Below, piece by piece: positions 54,939 through 63,976 of a stretch of DNA of 64,000 bases. The notes below the pieces were generated by a model. It had not been told where the DNA came from. It saw nothing but the letters and a program-made list of their open reading frames with translations, and made no database searches. The translations under genes and the position numbers were made by a program. Origin of the DNA: Paenarthrobacter histidinolovorans (GTDB lineage: Bacteria > Actinomycetota > Actinomycetes > Actinomycetales > Micrococcaceae). How positions within the stretch are numbered: position 1 is the stretch's first letter; the number at the start of each line of letters is the position of its first letter. Location: assembly GCF_014647595.1 (NCBI RefSeq), contig NZ_BMPM01000007.1:62001-126000 (forward strand), written 5' to 3'.

Positions 54939-55871
54939 TCAGGCCTCATCCTCCGGCCGGGTCGTCAGGATCCGTTGGGCCGTTTTTTGCAGGATGTCCA
55001 GTGACTCCTGGATCAAGGGCGAGGCGATGCTGCCCCTGCGAACCGCTGCGACAATGCGGCGCGCGGGTTTCCCCTTGCCGGTAATACGCAGCCGCACAAC
55101 GTTCTCTGCGCTGTGCAGGGGCGCCAGCCGGGGCAGCAGGCCCACTCCCAGCCCGGCGCCCACGAACGCGATTTGGGTCTCCCATTCAACGGCTTCGTGC
55201 GCGATCCGCGGCGTCACGCCCACCGCCGTGAATGCCGCAGTGAACAAGGAGTGGTAGGTGGACCCCGCAGCCTCCGTGATCCACGGCTCCGACGCCAGTT
55301 CCTCGAGCGTTACCGTCTGCCGTGCAGCCAGGGGATGATCCGCCGGAAGGATGACGTCCAATGGGTCGTCGAGCAGGACCGTCTGCTCAAAGCGGGGATC
55401 GTCCTCGCCGTAGGTGTCGGACTGCATGGCAACAATGACTGCTAGGTCGATGCGCTCAGCCACCAGCAGGTCGAAGCAGCGGGACGGATTTGCCTCCAGT
55501 ACCTGCACCTCCAGCAACGGGCGGGTGGACCGCAGCGTGGCGGCCAGTGGCGCGAGAAGCTGCGCGGCCGCCGTCGAGAATCCGCCCAGGCCAAAGTGCG
55601 ACTGCACCTGGTCGCCGGCCTCCATTGCTGCGGCACGCAACGTTTCCCACTCTGCAATAAGGGTGTCCGAGCCCGCCACCAGAAAGCGCCCTGTGGCGGT
55701 CAGTCGCACGCCCCGGCCGTCCTTGGTGAGCAGTTGCATGCCCAGGACGCGCTGGAGCTCGCGCAACTGCGCTGAGACGGCGGAGGGGGAATATCCCGTG
55801 AGCTCGGCCGTCGCCCCCACAGTGCCGCACCTGGCGAACACCCGAAGTGTTATCAGCCTCTGATCGATCAT
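54939..55871 (-). CDS. LysR-family transcriptional regulator
   Basis: From the ATG at 55871 the product is 310 residues; an ATG five codons earlier is also possible. The LysR HTH (ITLRVFARCGTVGATAELTGYSPSAVSAQLRELQRVLGMQLLTKDGRGVRLTATG) is followed by a standard effector-binding domain with ERIDLAVIVAMQ and VILPADHPLAARQTVTLEELASEPWI. It is divergent from the Rieske oxygenase gene, which is the usual arrangement for a LysR activator of its neighbour, so it probably controls gbcAB-like expression. Confidence 0.93.
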   Translation of the reverse strand: MIDQRLITLRVFARCGTVGATAELTGYSPSAVSAQLRELQRVLGMQLLTKDGRGVRLTATGRFLVAGSDTLIAEWETLRAAAMEAGDQVQSHFGLGGFSTAAAQLLAPLAATLRSTRPLLEVQVLEANPSRCFDLLVAERIDLAVIVAMQSDTYGEDDPRFEQTVLLDDPLDVILPADHPLAARQTVTLEELASEPWITEAAGSTYHSLFTAAFTAVGVTPRIAHEAVEWETQIAFVGAGLGVGLLPRLAPLHSAENVVRLRITGKGKPARRIVAAVRRGSIASPLIQESLDILQKTAQRILTTRPEDEA

Positions 55872-55887
55872 GGACCTATCATGCACC

Positions 55888-55935
55888 TATTGCGCATGGT
55901 TATCTCCTAAATATTGCGCTTTTGTTGCACTGCAA
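55888..55935. promoter_or_regulatory. Possible LysR binding region
   Basis: Direct repeats TATTGCGC (55888-55895 and 55912-55919) lie 24 bases apart. They are followed by the palindrome TTGCACTGCAA (55925-55935). All are in the gap between the LysR and oxygenase genes. The assignment is by position and repetition only. Confidence 0.4.
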
Positions 55936-56040
55936 TCGTCCCTAATCTCGTACTACGAAGACTTCGACAACGCCGCTTGCGACGATGCACCCGCGGCCCC
56001 CAAGAACCCCCAACTGACCCAGCCTCCCGGGAGGAAACCC

Positions 56041-57345
56041 ATGACTGCTCAAGTGAACGTGCCCCTTAATTCACGCGGAAAACTCGCCTCAACATTGCCT
56101 GCAGAGCAGCTGGCGGAGATCAGCGCCCTCTTCGAGTTCCGCCGCACCGGCTACTCCCTGGATGCACCCTTCTACACCGATCCCACGATCTTCAAGATCG
56201 ACATGGAAGCCATCTTCGGCCAGCACTGGATCTTCGCCGGAAGCGTCGCCGAACTGCCGGAACCCGGTGATTACATCACGGTTGACTACGGCCCCTACTC
56301 CCTGATCGTGCTGCGCAACGACGACGGCGGCATCAATGTCATGCACAACGTGTGCCGCCACCGCGGCGCCCGGGTCCTGACGGAGTCCGCTGGTTCCACT
56401 GGCAACCTGGTCTGCGGCTACCACTCCTGGACGTACTCGCCCGAAGGCAACCTGATCCACGCCTCGGCGCCGGGAGAGGCCAAGTTCGACAAGAACTGCT
56501 TCGCCCTCAAGCGTGCCCACAGCCGTGAGGTTGCCGGACTCATTTTTGTCTGCATCGCCAACGAGCCGCCCACAGACTTTGACGAGACCTCCAAGATCTT
56601 CGAGCCCTACCTGGCGCCCCACGATCTGTCCAAGACGAAGATTGCCTACCAGCAGAACATCATCGAAGAGGGCAACTGGAAGCTCGTCATGGAGAACAAC
56701 CGTGAGTGCTACCACTGTGATGGCCACCCGGAACTCGCCTGCTCGCTGTTCCCCACCTGGGGCCTGACCGAGGGACTGATCCCGGCCCACCTTGAAGAGG
56801 TTTGGGACCGTAACAAGGAAGCCCAGTCCTCCCTCGAGGAGCGTTGCCGCCGCTACGGACTGCCCTACGAGGTGGTTGAGGAACTCGATACCCGTATTGC
56901 CGGCATCCGCATCTCGCGCGAATCCCTGGACGGCGAAGGCGAGTCGTTCTCTGCCGACGGCCGCCGGCTCTCCAAGAAGCTTCTCGGCGACCTGCGTGAC
57001 TTCCGCCTGGGCCGTTGCTCCATGCACCTGCAGCCCAACAGCTGGTTCCACTTCCTGGGCGACCACGTCATCACGTTCGGCGTCTTCCCCATCAATGAAC
57101 ACCAGTCGCTGGTCCGCACCACCTGGTTGGTAGCTGACGACGCCGTGGAAGGCGTCGACTACGACCTGGAAAAGCTCACCTACACCTGGAAGCAGACGAA
57201 CCTGCAGGACAAGGCGTTCGTTGAGCTGTGCCAGACGGGTGCCGGAAGCCCCGCCTACGAGCCCGGCCCTTACATGAAGAGCGAATACCAGGTGGAGGCA
57301 TTCATCAACTGGTACGTCCAGCGCGTGCAGGAGCACTTGGCATGA
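56041..57345 (+). CDS. gbcA: Rieske oxygenase, glycine betaine demethylase-like (GbcA-type)
   Basis: The ATG at 56041 follows GGGAGGAAA and gives 434 residues; the frame is open upstream to 55870 but without a ribosome site. The Rieske cluster ligands are Cys105, His107, Cys125 and His128 (CxH-x17-CxxH). The mononuclear iron ligands include His225 and His229 in ECYHCDGH. The overall sequence matches the alpha subunits of glycine betaine monooxygenase rather than aromatic dioxygenases. Such enzymes convert glycine betaine to dimethylglycine and formaldehyde using O2 and electrons from a reductase. The reductase gene overlaps it by 4 bases, and dimethylglycine oxidase is encoded 4 kb away. Confidence 0.88.
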   Translation: MTAQVNVPLNSRGKLASTLPAEQLAEISALFEFRRTGYSLDAPFYTDPTIFKIDMEAIFGQHWIFAGSVAELPEPGDYITVDYGPYSLIVLRNDDGGINVMHNVCRHRGARVLTESAGSTGNLVCGYHSWTYSPEGNLIHASAPGEAKFDKNCFALKRAHSREVAGLIFVCIANEPPTDFDETSKIFEPYLAPHDLSKTKIAYQQNIIEEGNWKLVMENNRECYHCDGHPELACSLFPTWGLTEGLIPAHLEEVWDRNKEAQSSLEERCRRYGLPYEVVEELDTRIAGIRISRESLDGEGESFSADGRRLSKKLLGDLRDFRLGRCSMHLQPNSWFHFLGDHVITFGVFPINEHQSLVRTTWLVADDAVEGVDYDLEKLTYTWKQTNLQDKAFVELCQTGAGSPAYEPGPYMKSEYQVEAFINWYVQRVQEHLA

Positions 57346-58757
57346 TTGAACTCCTCACCGAAACAGCCATCCAGGAGCCACAGCGCATCCGGGGGCTTGA
57401 GATGCCCTGGAACCGTGTAATGGGCAGCAGCGAGGCACCCGCCCGCGCTGCCCGTGCCCTGGGTCCCTGGCATCCGCAGGAGTTCATGGCCGAATGCGTG
57501 GAAACCGTTCCTGAAGCGGGCGGCCTCATGACGTTTGTCTTCCGGCGGAGCGATGGCGCCCCCCTCGCGTTCCGCGCAGGGCAGTACGTCAACGTGGCGT
57601 TCCCGGTGAACGGCGAGGACCAGGACCCTGTGGACCGCAGCTACTCGCTGTCCAGTTCACCCACCGAGCCGTGGACCTTCAGCATCAGCGTCAAACGCGA
57701 TGCCGGCGGCCTGGTTTCACCGTGGGTCCATGAGAACGTCAAGCCCGGGACAGTCCTGGAAATGCTCGGACCCGTTGGTGCGTTCCACCTGCCCGATGCG
57801 GACCGGCGTGCCCGGTACCTGTTGCTGGCGGCCGGGGCGGGCATCACTCCCATCATGTCGATGGTGCGGACCGTGCACTCCCTGCCGGGACATGCCGATG
57901 TGGTTGTCCTCTACCACGGAGCTGAAGCCGGAGGTTTCGCTTTCCACCGGGAGCTTGCCTACATCGCTTCCGTGGACTCGCGGATCCGGGTCTTCTATTC
58001 CCTGGGCGACCGCAGCAAGCCCGAGGGCTGGGAGGGTCTGAGCGGGCGGTTGACCGCGGCCATGCTCGAAGAGGTGGCCCCCGATGCCAATGGCAGGCAG
58101 GTCTATGCCTGCGGCCCGGAAGGTTACCTGAACACGGCCACCGAGCTGCTCAAAAAGGTAGGCGTTGACGACACCTCCATTTACATGGAGTTCTTTACCG
58201 GCGACCGCCAGACCCTTCTTGAATACCAGGCTGAGGTGGCGCTGGCAGCAGACATTGCCGAGGAAATCGCGGAAGAAATCGCCGATTCCGCCGAGGATTA
58301 CTACGAAAGCCAGCCCGCGGCGTTCGGGCTCTACGAGCCCGGCTACGACGCCGAAGGGACCCTGGAAGCCACGGGACTGCCGCTGGAAACCTCCGAACCG
58401 GATAAGTCGGGTTCCGAAGCGTCCAACGGCGGTCAGGGCCAGGCGCCCGAGGCCGTAATTCCTGATGCCTCGAGCTTTGACACGGTCGGCACGGGAAGCC
58501 TCACCCTGTCCTTCCTCCGCACCGGTGTCAACGTCCGTATCGACCCCGACGAACACATTCTCGGGGTGGCCCAGCGTGCCGGGGTCAGGATCGGCGCCAA
58601 CTGCAAGGAAGGCATGTGCGGCTCCTGCAAAGTGGTCAAGCTTTCGGGCGAGGTCGACATGAACCACCAGGGCGGAATCCGGGCGCGGGAAATCGACGCC
58701 GGCAAGTTCCTGCCCTGCTGCTCCACGGCACGCACCGATATGGTGATCGACGCCTAG
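57342..58757 (+). CDS. gbcB: Reductase of the glycine betaine oxygenase (GbcB-type)
   Basis: The ATG at 57342 overlaps the oxygenase stop (ATGA) and gives 471 residues. Residues 60-310 form a ferredoxin-NADP-reductase-type module: FRAGQYVNVAFP and DRSYSLSSSP for FAD, AGAGITPIMSMVRTV for NAD(P). The C-terminus is a plant-type 2Fe-2S ferredoxin with Cys421, Cys426 and Cys429 (NCKEGMCGSC) and a fourth Cys in FLPCCSTA. Between them lies an unusually long acidic, flexible linker of about 90 residues (EEIAEEIADSAEDYYESQ and onwards). It passes electrons from NAD(P)H to the Rieske oxygenase. It converges on the LuxR-type gene. Confidence 0.9.
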   Translation: MIELLTETAIQEPQRIRGLEMPWNRVMGSSEAPARAARALGPWHPQEFMAECVETVPEAGGLMTFVFRRSDGAPLAFRAGQYVNVAFPVNGEDQDPVDRSYSLSSSPTEPWTFSISVKRDAGGLVSPWVHENVKPGTVLEMLGPVGAFHLPDADRRARYLLLAAGAGITPIMSMVRTVHSLPGHADVVVLYHGAEAGGFAFHRELAYIASVDSRIRVFYSLGDRSKPEGWEGLSGRLTAAMLEEVAPDANGRQVYACGPEGYLNTATELLKKVGVDDTSIYMEFFTGDRQTLLEYQAEVALAADIAEEIAEEIADSAEDYYESQPAAFGLYEPGYDAEGTLEATGLPLETSEPDKSGSEASNGGQGQAPEAVIPDASSFDTVGTGSLTLSFLRTGVNVRIDPDEHILGVAQRAGVRIGANCKEGMCGSCKVVKLSGEVDMNHQGGIRAREIDAGKFLPCCSTARTDMVIDA

Positions 58758-58760
58758 CTG

Positions 58761-60020
58761 CTACCGGAGTCCCGCACTGTGGGCCAGCGCAATGGCCTCA
58801 GTGCGGGACCGGACGTCCAGCTTCCGGAACAGGTTCCGGAGATGGAATTTCACGGTGTTTTCACTGATGTTCAGTTCGGCGGCGATGGCGCGGTTGCGTT
58901 GCCCGGACGCCAGGAACTGAAGAACTTCCAATTCCCGTGCTGCCAGCCCCCACTCGGCAACGTTCCCCACGGGCGCCGCCGGTGGGTCAAGGGGCAGCGC
59001 CACAGAGATATCCGCTCCCCATCCGTGCATGACGTCGACGCTCATTTTGCCGTTCAGGGCCTGCACTTTTTGGCGGAGCCGTTCCATGTTGGAAGCGTCG
59101 GGGGACAGTTCGCCGCGTCCGTCGTCCCTGACATTGATCAGCAGGTTCTCCCCGTCGCAGTCCCATTGGGCCCGGACACGGTGCACTTCCGGTTGCTCGG
59201 CGATGGCCAGGACCAGGCCCCTGACGACAGCCCTGGCAGCGTGGGCTACCTCTCCGGGCAGGGCACGTCCATTGGCGGGTGGCTCGATGAACTGGATGTC
59301 GATGTTGCTGAAATGCATCAACGGCCGGAGGTCTTCCCGGAGCCTTTGGAAGGCTGTGCTCACAGGTTCTTCCACCAGGTCGCTGGTGCGGTCGTTCAGG
59401 GTCCTGAGTCCGACCAATGCCTTGACGGCGAGGTCCGTCACGGACATCCGGGCCGCGTGATCGTCCATGGAGCTGGACCGCAGCGCGGCCAGCAGGGTTT
59501 CAAGGGTGGTGGAGTGCTGGTCCACCAGCTCTGCGGTGACGCGGATCCGTTCCGCTGATGCGGCCCGGGATTCCAAAAGATACGACGGCGGTGCGTCGCT
59601 GACCTTCTCCTGGATACGGGCCGCCGTGAGCCCCCAAAGGTACGATGCGAGGCGCAGTGCTTCGGCGTCCCCGGGAAGCTCCGGATCTGTGAGGACCAGA
59701 AGGGCGTTGCTGGGCGGGTAGGTGAAGGCCAGGATGTCGCGCTCCTGCCCTGCGACCCTTGCGTGCGTCCGCCATGGTCCTTTCCCCTCCATGGCCGCCC
59801 GGATGCCATCAAGTTCGGGAATGGAGACGCGGCTGACAATCCCCTCGTCGCCCGCCTTCTTCTGGGGCCGGCCTGTGCAGTCTTCCGTGAAGATCACCAG
59901 GGCGCTGGAGGGCACGACTGGCGAAAGGGCCGCCCACAGGCTCTCCGCGATGCGTGCAAGGGGTGCTTGGGTGATGTCTTCGATGGCGCTGAGGAGCTGC
60001 CAGGGGAGTGGCTCGGGCAT
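58761..60020 (-). CDS. LuxR-type regulator with a kinase-like ATPase domain
   Basis: The 419-residue protein ends in a clear LuxR HTH ([56 protein letters not shown]). Before it, from about residue 150 to 345, the layout is that of a NarL-type histidine kinase. A helical region ([20 protein letters not shown]) is followed by a degenerate HATPase domain with [16 protein letters not shown] and ADISVALPL. The N-terminal 150 residues may be a GAF-like sensor. The usual phospho-acceptor sequence is not conserved. The design suggests a one-component regulator derived from a kinase. It is divergent from the hexulose-phosphate genes and may control them. Confidence 0.85.
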   Translation of the reverse strand: MPEPLPWQLLSAIEDITQAPLARIAESLWAALSPVVPSSALVIFTEDCTGRPQKKAGDEGIVSRVSIPELDGIRAAMEGKGPWRTHARVAGQERDILAFTYPPSNALLVLTDPELPGDAEALRLASYLWGLTAARIQEKVSDAPPSYLLESRAASAERIRVTAELVDQHSTTLETLLAALRSSSMDDHAARMSVTDLAVKALVGLRTLNDRTSDLVEEPVSTAFQRLREDLRPLMHFSNIDIQFIEPPANGRALPGEVAHAARAVVRGLVLAIAEQPEVHRVRAQWDCDGENLLINVRDDGRGELSPDASNMERLRQKVQALNGKMSVDVMHGWGADISVALPLDPPAAPVGNVAEWGLAARELEVLQFLASGQRNRAIAAELNISENTVKFHLRNLFRKLDVRSRTEAIALAHSAGLR

Positions 60021-60168
60021 GTACCAAGAGTAGAGGAGCGACTACAGCCTTGCCTACCCGAAAGGGTGGCTAAGACTGTCCCTTTTCAGCGTTATGCCCA
60101 CCCCAGCGAGTCGGAAGAATAGTTTTCAGGTCCGAAGCCGCCATTGACCACCCAAGAAGGAGTGAAAC

Positions 60169-60759
60169 GTGAACGTCTCCGAAGAAACTGCGACAGCCAC
60201 GGCTGACGGCGTCGCCGGCAACGCGTCCCTGATCCTGGCAGAGCTTGCGGGCGTTGCTTCCGATCTGGATTATGGCCAGGTTGCCCGCCTTGCAGAGGAA
60301 GTCCGTTCAGCAGATCGGGTCTTCCTGGCGGGAGCCGGCCGGAGCGGGCTGGTGCTCCGCATGGCGGCGATGCGCCTGATGCATCTGGGGTTGACGGTCC
60401 ACGTGGCCGGCGACACCACAACTCCGGCCATCACTGACGGCGACTTGTTGCTGGTGGCCTCCGGTTCCGGGACCACGTCCGGTGTGGTCAAAGCAGCCCA
60501 GACAGCACTGGCAGCGGGGGCGCGGGTGGCAGCAATAACCACCAACCCTTCTTCCGCCGTCGCGGGCTTCGCCGATGCGCTGGTGGTTGTTCCGGCCGCC
60601 CGGAAGACAGACCACGGCTCCACCCTCTCCCGGCAATACTCGGGCAGCCTCTTTGAACAATCCGTTCTCCTGGTGACCGAGTCGGTGTTCCAATCCCTTT
60701 GGGAAGTCACCGCCGAACCTGCCGAAAAGCTCTGGTTGCGCCACGCAAACCTCGAATAG
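60169..60759 (+). CDS. hxlB: 6-phospho-3-hexuloisomerase
   Basis: The 196-residue protein is a single SIS domain: VFLAGAGRSGLVLRMAAMRLMHLGLTVHVAGDTTTPAITDGDLLLVASGSGTTSGVV. This is the wording of hexulose-phosphate isomerases, with the catalytic Glu/His region later in FEQSVLLVTESVFQSLW. It converts 3-hexulose 6-phosphate to fructose 6-phosphate in the ribulose monophosphate route of formaldehyde fixation. The partner synthase gene follows 49 bases later. A GAAGGAG site precedes the GTG start. Confidence 0.94.
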   Translation: MNVSEETATATADGVAGNASLILAELAGVASDLDYGQVARLAEEVRSADRVFLAGAGRSGLVLRMAAMRLMHLGLTVHVAGDTTTPAITDGDLLLVASGSGTTSGVVKAAQTALAAGARVAAITTNPSSAVAGFADALVVVPAARKTDHGSTLSRQYSGSLFEQSVLLVTESVFQSLWEVTAEPAEKLWLRHANLE

Positions 60760-60808
60760 ACCGCTTAACTCTCCTCAAAAGCCACCCAGGAAAAGAAAGT
60801 AGAACACC

Positions 60809-61432
60809 ATGAAACTGCAAGTTGCCCTTGATCTCCTCACCATCGAAGATGCCTTGGACCTCGCCGGCAAAGTGGCCGAGCACGTGGACATCATCGAGCT
60901 GGGCACGCCGCTGATCAAGGCCGAGGGCCTCTCGGCCGTCACTGCCATCAAGGAAGCCCACCCCAACAAGATCGTGTTCGCCGACATGAAGACCATGGAC
61001 GCCGGTGAACTTGAAGCCGACATCGCCTTCAAGGCAGGGGCCGATTTGGTATCGGTCCTTGGAACCGCCGATGACTCCACAATCGCCGGTGCCGTCAAGG
61101 CCGCACAGTCCCACAACAAGGGCATTGTGGTGGACCTGATCGGCGTGGCCGACAAGGTCTCCCGCGCCAAGGAAGCCAGGTCCTTGGGAGCCAAGTTCAT
61201 CGAGTTCCACGCCGGCCTGGATGAGCAGGCCCAGCCGGGCTATGACCTGCGGGGCCTCCTCAACGCCGGAGAAGAAGCCCGCGTGCCGTTCTCCGTGGCA
61301 GGCGGAGTCAACGCATCCACCATTGCCGCAGTCCAGTTGGCCGGTGCCGACGTAGCCGTGGCCGGAAGCGCCATCTACAGCGCAGCTGATCCGGAACTGG
61401 CGGCAAAGGAACTCAAAGCAGCCATCCAGTAA
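60809..61432 (+). CDS. hxlA: 3-hexulose-6-phosphate synthase
   Basis: The 207-residue TIM-barrel protein of the orotidine decarboxylase superfamily has LQVALDLLTIEDALDLAGKVAEHVDIIELGTPLIKAEGL, FADMKTMDAGELEADIAFKAGADLV with the catalytic Asp-x-Lys, and VAGGVNASTIAAVQLAGADVAVAGSAIY. It condenses formaldehyde with ribulose 5-phosphate. Together with the isomerase it assimilates and detoxifies formaldehyde released by the glycine betaine oxygenase upstream. A strong terminator follows. Confidence 0.96.
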   Translation: MKLQVALDLLTIEDALDLAGKVAEHVDIIELGTPLIKAEGLSAVTAIKEAHPNKIVFADMKTMDAGELEADIAFKAGADLVSVLGTADDSTIAGAVKAAQSHNKGIVVDLIGVADKVSRAKEARSLGAKFIEFHAGLDEQAQPGYDLRGLLNAGEEARVPFSVAGGVNASTIAAVQLAGADVAVAGSAIYSAADPELAAKELKAAIQ

Positions 61433-61453
61433 CGTTCCGGTTGCTTGTCGGGT

Positions 61454-61495
61454 TAGCCCGGGAGAGCGTCCTTGAGGGGACGCTCTTCCGGGCTA
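61454..61495 (+). terminator. Terminator after the hexulose-phosphate operon
   Basis: The arms 61454-61471 (TAGCCCGG, one G, then AGAGCGTCC) and 61478-61495 (GGACGCTCT, one T, then CCGGGCTA) form an 18-base stem with a single G-T pair and a 6-base loop. There is no long T-run, as is common in high-GC actinobacteria. Confidence 0.8.
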
Positions 61496-61535
61496 CTTGC
61501 TGGCGGTGGCCAGCTGTTCCGGCGGGCTCCCGTGC

Positions 61536-63692
61536 CTAGGTGATCTCGGGAGTCCGGTGGTGGGCCCGCTCCACCAGGTCCGACATCCAGGGCCGTTGCC
61601 CGTGATGGACCGTCAGGCCTTCAGGTATGCCCTGGACCGTCGCTTCCGTGCCGGAGGCGTCAATGGTGATTCGCCCGCTGCCCATGGGCGCGTTGCGGAT
61701 GTGCAGGTCCCCGAACGAAGCCGGCAGCACCGGGTCCAGCCAGATGCCGCCCAAGGAGATGTGTGTGTCGTAGCGCAACAGGCTCATGACCAGGTGGATG
61801 GGCGTGGTGGCGGCCCACGCCTGGGGTGAGCAAGCTGTGGGATAGGGGACAGGTTCCCGGAATTGCGAGCGGTCGAATCCGCAGAAGAGCTCGGGCAGCC
61901 GGTCGCCTGAGATCTCGGCTGCTTCAAGCATTGCGGTTGCTATCCGTTGGGCTTCCTCCACGAAGCCGTATCGGAGCAGGCCGGACACAATCAGCGCATT
62001 GTCGTGCGGCCATACGGAGCCGTTGTGATAGCTGGCGGGGTTGTAGGCACCCATGTTCTTGGCGAGTGTCCGGACACCCCATCCGCTGAACATTTCGGGG
62101 GACATCAGCCGCTCCACCACTGCGGGGGCTTTGTCTTCGTCGATCAAGCCAAACCACAGGCAGTGCCCCATGTTGGAAGCGCACGCGTCCACGGGCCGCT
62201 TGTTGCGGTCCAGTGCCACAGCGTAGTAGCCCTTGTCCGGCATCCAGAACTGCTCGTTGAACCGCTTCTTCAGGTCCTCCGCGCGTTCCCGCAGGCTTTC
62301 CGCCAAGGCGAGGTCGCCGTCGTCGTAGGCCATCCAGGCACGCGCCACATAGGCGCCGTGCACGTATGCCTGGACCTCGCACAGCGCCAGGGGCGGTTCA
62401 GCCAGGGTGCCGTCCGCAAAATTGATGCCATCCCAGGAGTCCTTCCAGCCCTGGTTGATGAGCCCATGCTCGTTGGGCCGCCCGTACTCCACGAAACCGT
62501 CGCCGTCACGGTCGCCGTAGGTCCGGATCCATTCCAAGGCCCGGTCCGCGTGCGGCAGGAGTGCCGAGATCGCGTCCTTGGCGAAGCCCCAGCGGCTCAC
62601 CGAGCCAAGCACCACCACAAACAGCGGCGTGGCGTCCACGCTTCCGTAGTAAGCGGATTTGCCGCCCAGGGCCAGGCCCCCGGACACTCCCAGCCTGACC
62701 TCGTGAAGAATCTTTCCCGGCTCTTCCTCGGTGGCCTCATCCACCACCGTGCCCTGACGGTCGGCCAGCGTACGCAAAGTGCCCAAAGCCAAGGAGGGGT
62801 CCACGGGAAGGGCCATCTCGGACGCCCACAGGGAATCCCGGCCGAACAGCGTCATGAACCACGGGGCCCCGGCGGCCACAACCACCCTTTCGGGGTGATC
62901 CGGATCCTGGATGCGGAGCGCCCCAAGGTCCTCGTAACTGCGGCGGAGGGTGTCTTCGATCGACCGGTTGCTGAGCTGCACAACAGGGATCCGGGCAACC
63001 CAATCCTGCCGGCGCTGATCGCTGGGCGAGAGCCCCACCGGATCCTGGTGGGTGAAAGCGATCCCGGCGCTTTGTTGCTTTGGCACCACGCTGGCGCGGG
63101 TACTCCAGCTCCCGAACGCGGGAATTTTCGCTGTGAAACCCAATGCCCTGGAACCTGCACCGGCACCATCGGCCCGGATCACCACGTTTTTCCGGATTCC
63201 CTCCCAATTCCCGCGGATTTCCAGGGAATCGCCATCAGGCAGGTGGGTTTCCGTCCATTGCCGCGTGATCCGCGCTTCCTTGACTTCGAAAAGGTCGGCG
63301 AAATCCGATTCCGCGGACAGCAGGATGCGGCATTGGGTGGCCTGGTTCGAGTAATTCCGGACGGTGATTTCTTCGCGGATTCCGTTTCCCACTTCCCGGA
63401 GCCGCTCCACCAACAGGGGACTGTCGGCGTGCCCGTCCGGGCGGGGAACCCTCCCGACGAACGAGGCACGGTACGGTTCCCTGGTTTCCGCTGCCAAGGC
63501 TTCGATGACCTGTCCGTTGACGGTGAGCTCCCACTTGGAGAGGATCCGGGTGTCCAAATGGAAAACGCCGTGGGGCAATTCAGGATGGATGTCTCCATTG
63601 GCGGAGGAGATGCAGAAGGACGAGCCTTCCACCAAGGTCACGGTCCCGGCCCCCAGGGGCCCGGCTGCTGTGTCAGCGTTCCATCCAGCCAC
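61536..63692 (-). CDS. Amylo-alpha-1,6-glucosidase/glycogen debranching-type protein
   Basis: The 718-residue protein begins with a GDE N-terminal-type beta domain (LVEGSSFCISSANGDIHPELPHGVFHLDTRILSKWELTVNG). It continues with an (alpha/alpha)6 barrel: AAGAPWFMTLFGRDSLWASEMALP, GFVEYGRPNEHGLINQGWKDSWDGINFADG and YHNGSVWPHDNALIVSGL. The Asp/Glu residues in the KDSWD and SVWPHDN motifs fit the catalytic sites of this glycoside hydrolase family. It would cleave alpha-1,6 branches or related alpha-glucosides in the cytoplasm. It is a single leftward gene, divergent from the gene that begins at the right edge. Confidence 0.92.
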   Translation of the reverse strand: MAGWNADTAAGPLGAGTVTLVEGSSFCISSANGDIHPELPHGVFHLDTRILSKWELTVNGQVIEALAAETREPYRASFVGRVPRPDGHADSPLLVERLREVGNGIREEITVRNYSNQATQCRILLSAESDFADLFEVKEARITRQWTETHLPDGDSLEIRGNWEGIRKNVVIRADGAGAGSRALGFTAKIPAFGSWSTRASVVPKQQSAGIAFTHQDPVGLSPSDQRRQDWVARIPVVQLSNRSIEDTLRRSYEDLGALRIQDPDHPERVVVAAGAPWFMTLFGRDSLWASEMALPVDPSLALGTLRTLADRQGTVVDEATEEEPGKILHEVRLGVSGGLALGGKSAYYGSVDATPLFVVVLGSVSRWGFAKDAISALLPHADRALEWIRTYGDRDGDGFVEYGRPNEHGLINQGWKDSWDGINFADGTLAEPPLALCEVQAYVHGAYVARAWMAYDDGDLALAESLRERAEDLKKRFNEQFWMPDKGYYAVALDRNKRPVDACASNMGHCLWFGLIDEDKAPAVVERLMSPEMFSGWGVRTLAKNMGAYNPASYHNGSVWPHDNALIVSGLLRYGFVEEAQRIATAMLEAAEISGDRLPELFCGFDRSQFREPVPYPTACSPQAWAATTPIHLVMSLLRYDTHISLGGIWLDPVLPASFGDLHIRNAPMGSGRITIDASGTEATVQGIPEGLTVHHGQRPWMSDLVERAHHRTPEIT

Positions 63693-63976
63693 GTGAGGCT
63701 CCTTTTCGATCCGCTTGAGCTGCAGCCGCTGCCGCCTGTCCGGCCGCGTGTGGAGATGAAGACGACGCTACGCCGACCGAAGGACCAGCGCCAGATCCCG
63801 GCCGCTCTGCGCAGCCCCCGTTATGACCACCGGGCGTCAGGAAGACCTGCTCCGTCACCCAGAGTTAATCTCATTTCCTCGTCCGGGTAAGCAGAAGGGG
63901 TCTATAGTGAGGGAACAGGACATTCGCTGATGCAGACCGGCGGCCCGCATTTTCTTCCGACGCCGGAGGCCCCGTA
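63693..63976. other. Divergent promoter region at the right edge
   Basis: I see no gene in this 284-base gap. A TATAGT at 63903-63908 could be a -10 element for the rightward gene, though its -35 partner is weak. GGAGG at 63965-63969 is the ribosome site of that gene. Confidence 0.35.

Noticed and set aside
61947..63890. 647-codon rightward open frame
   Set aside because: It is antisense to the debranching-type enzyme and carries no motif.
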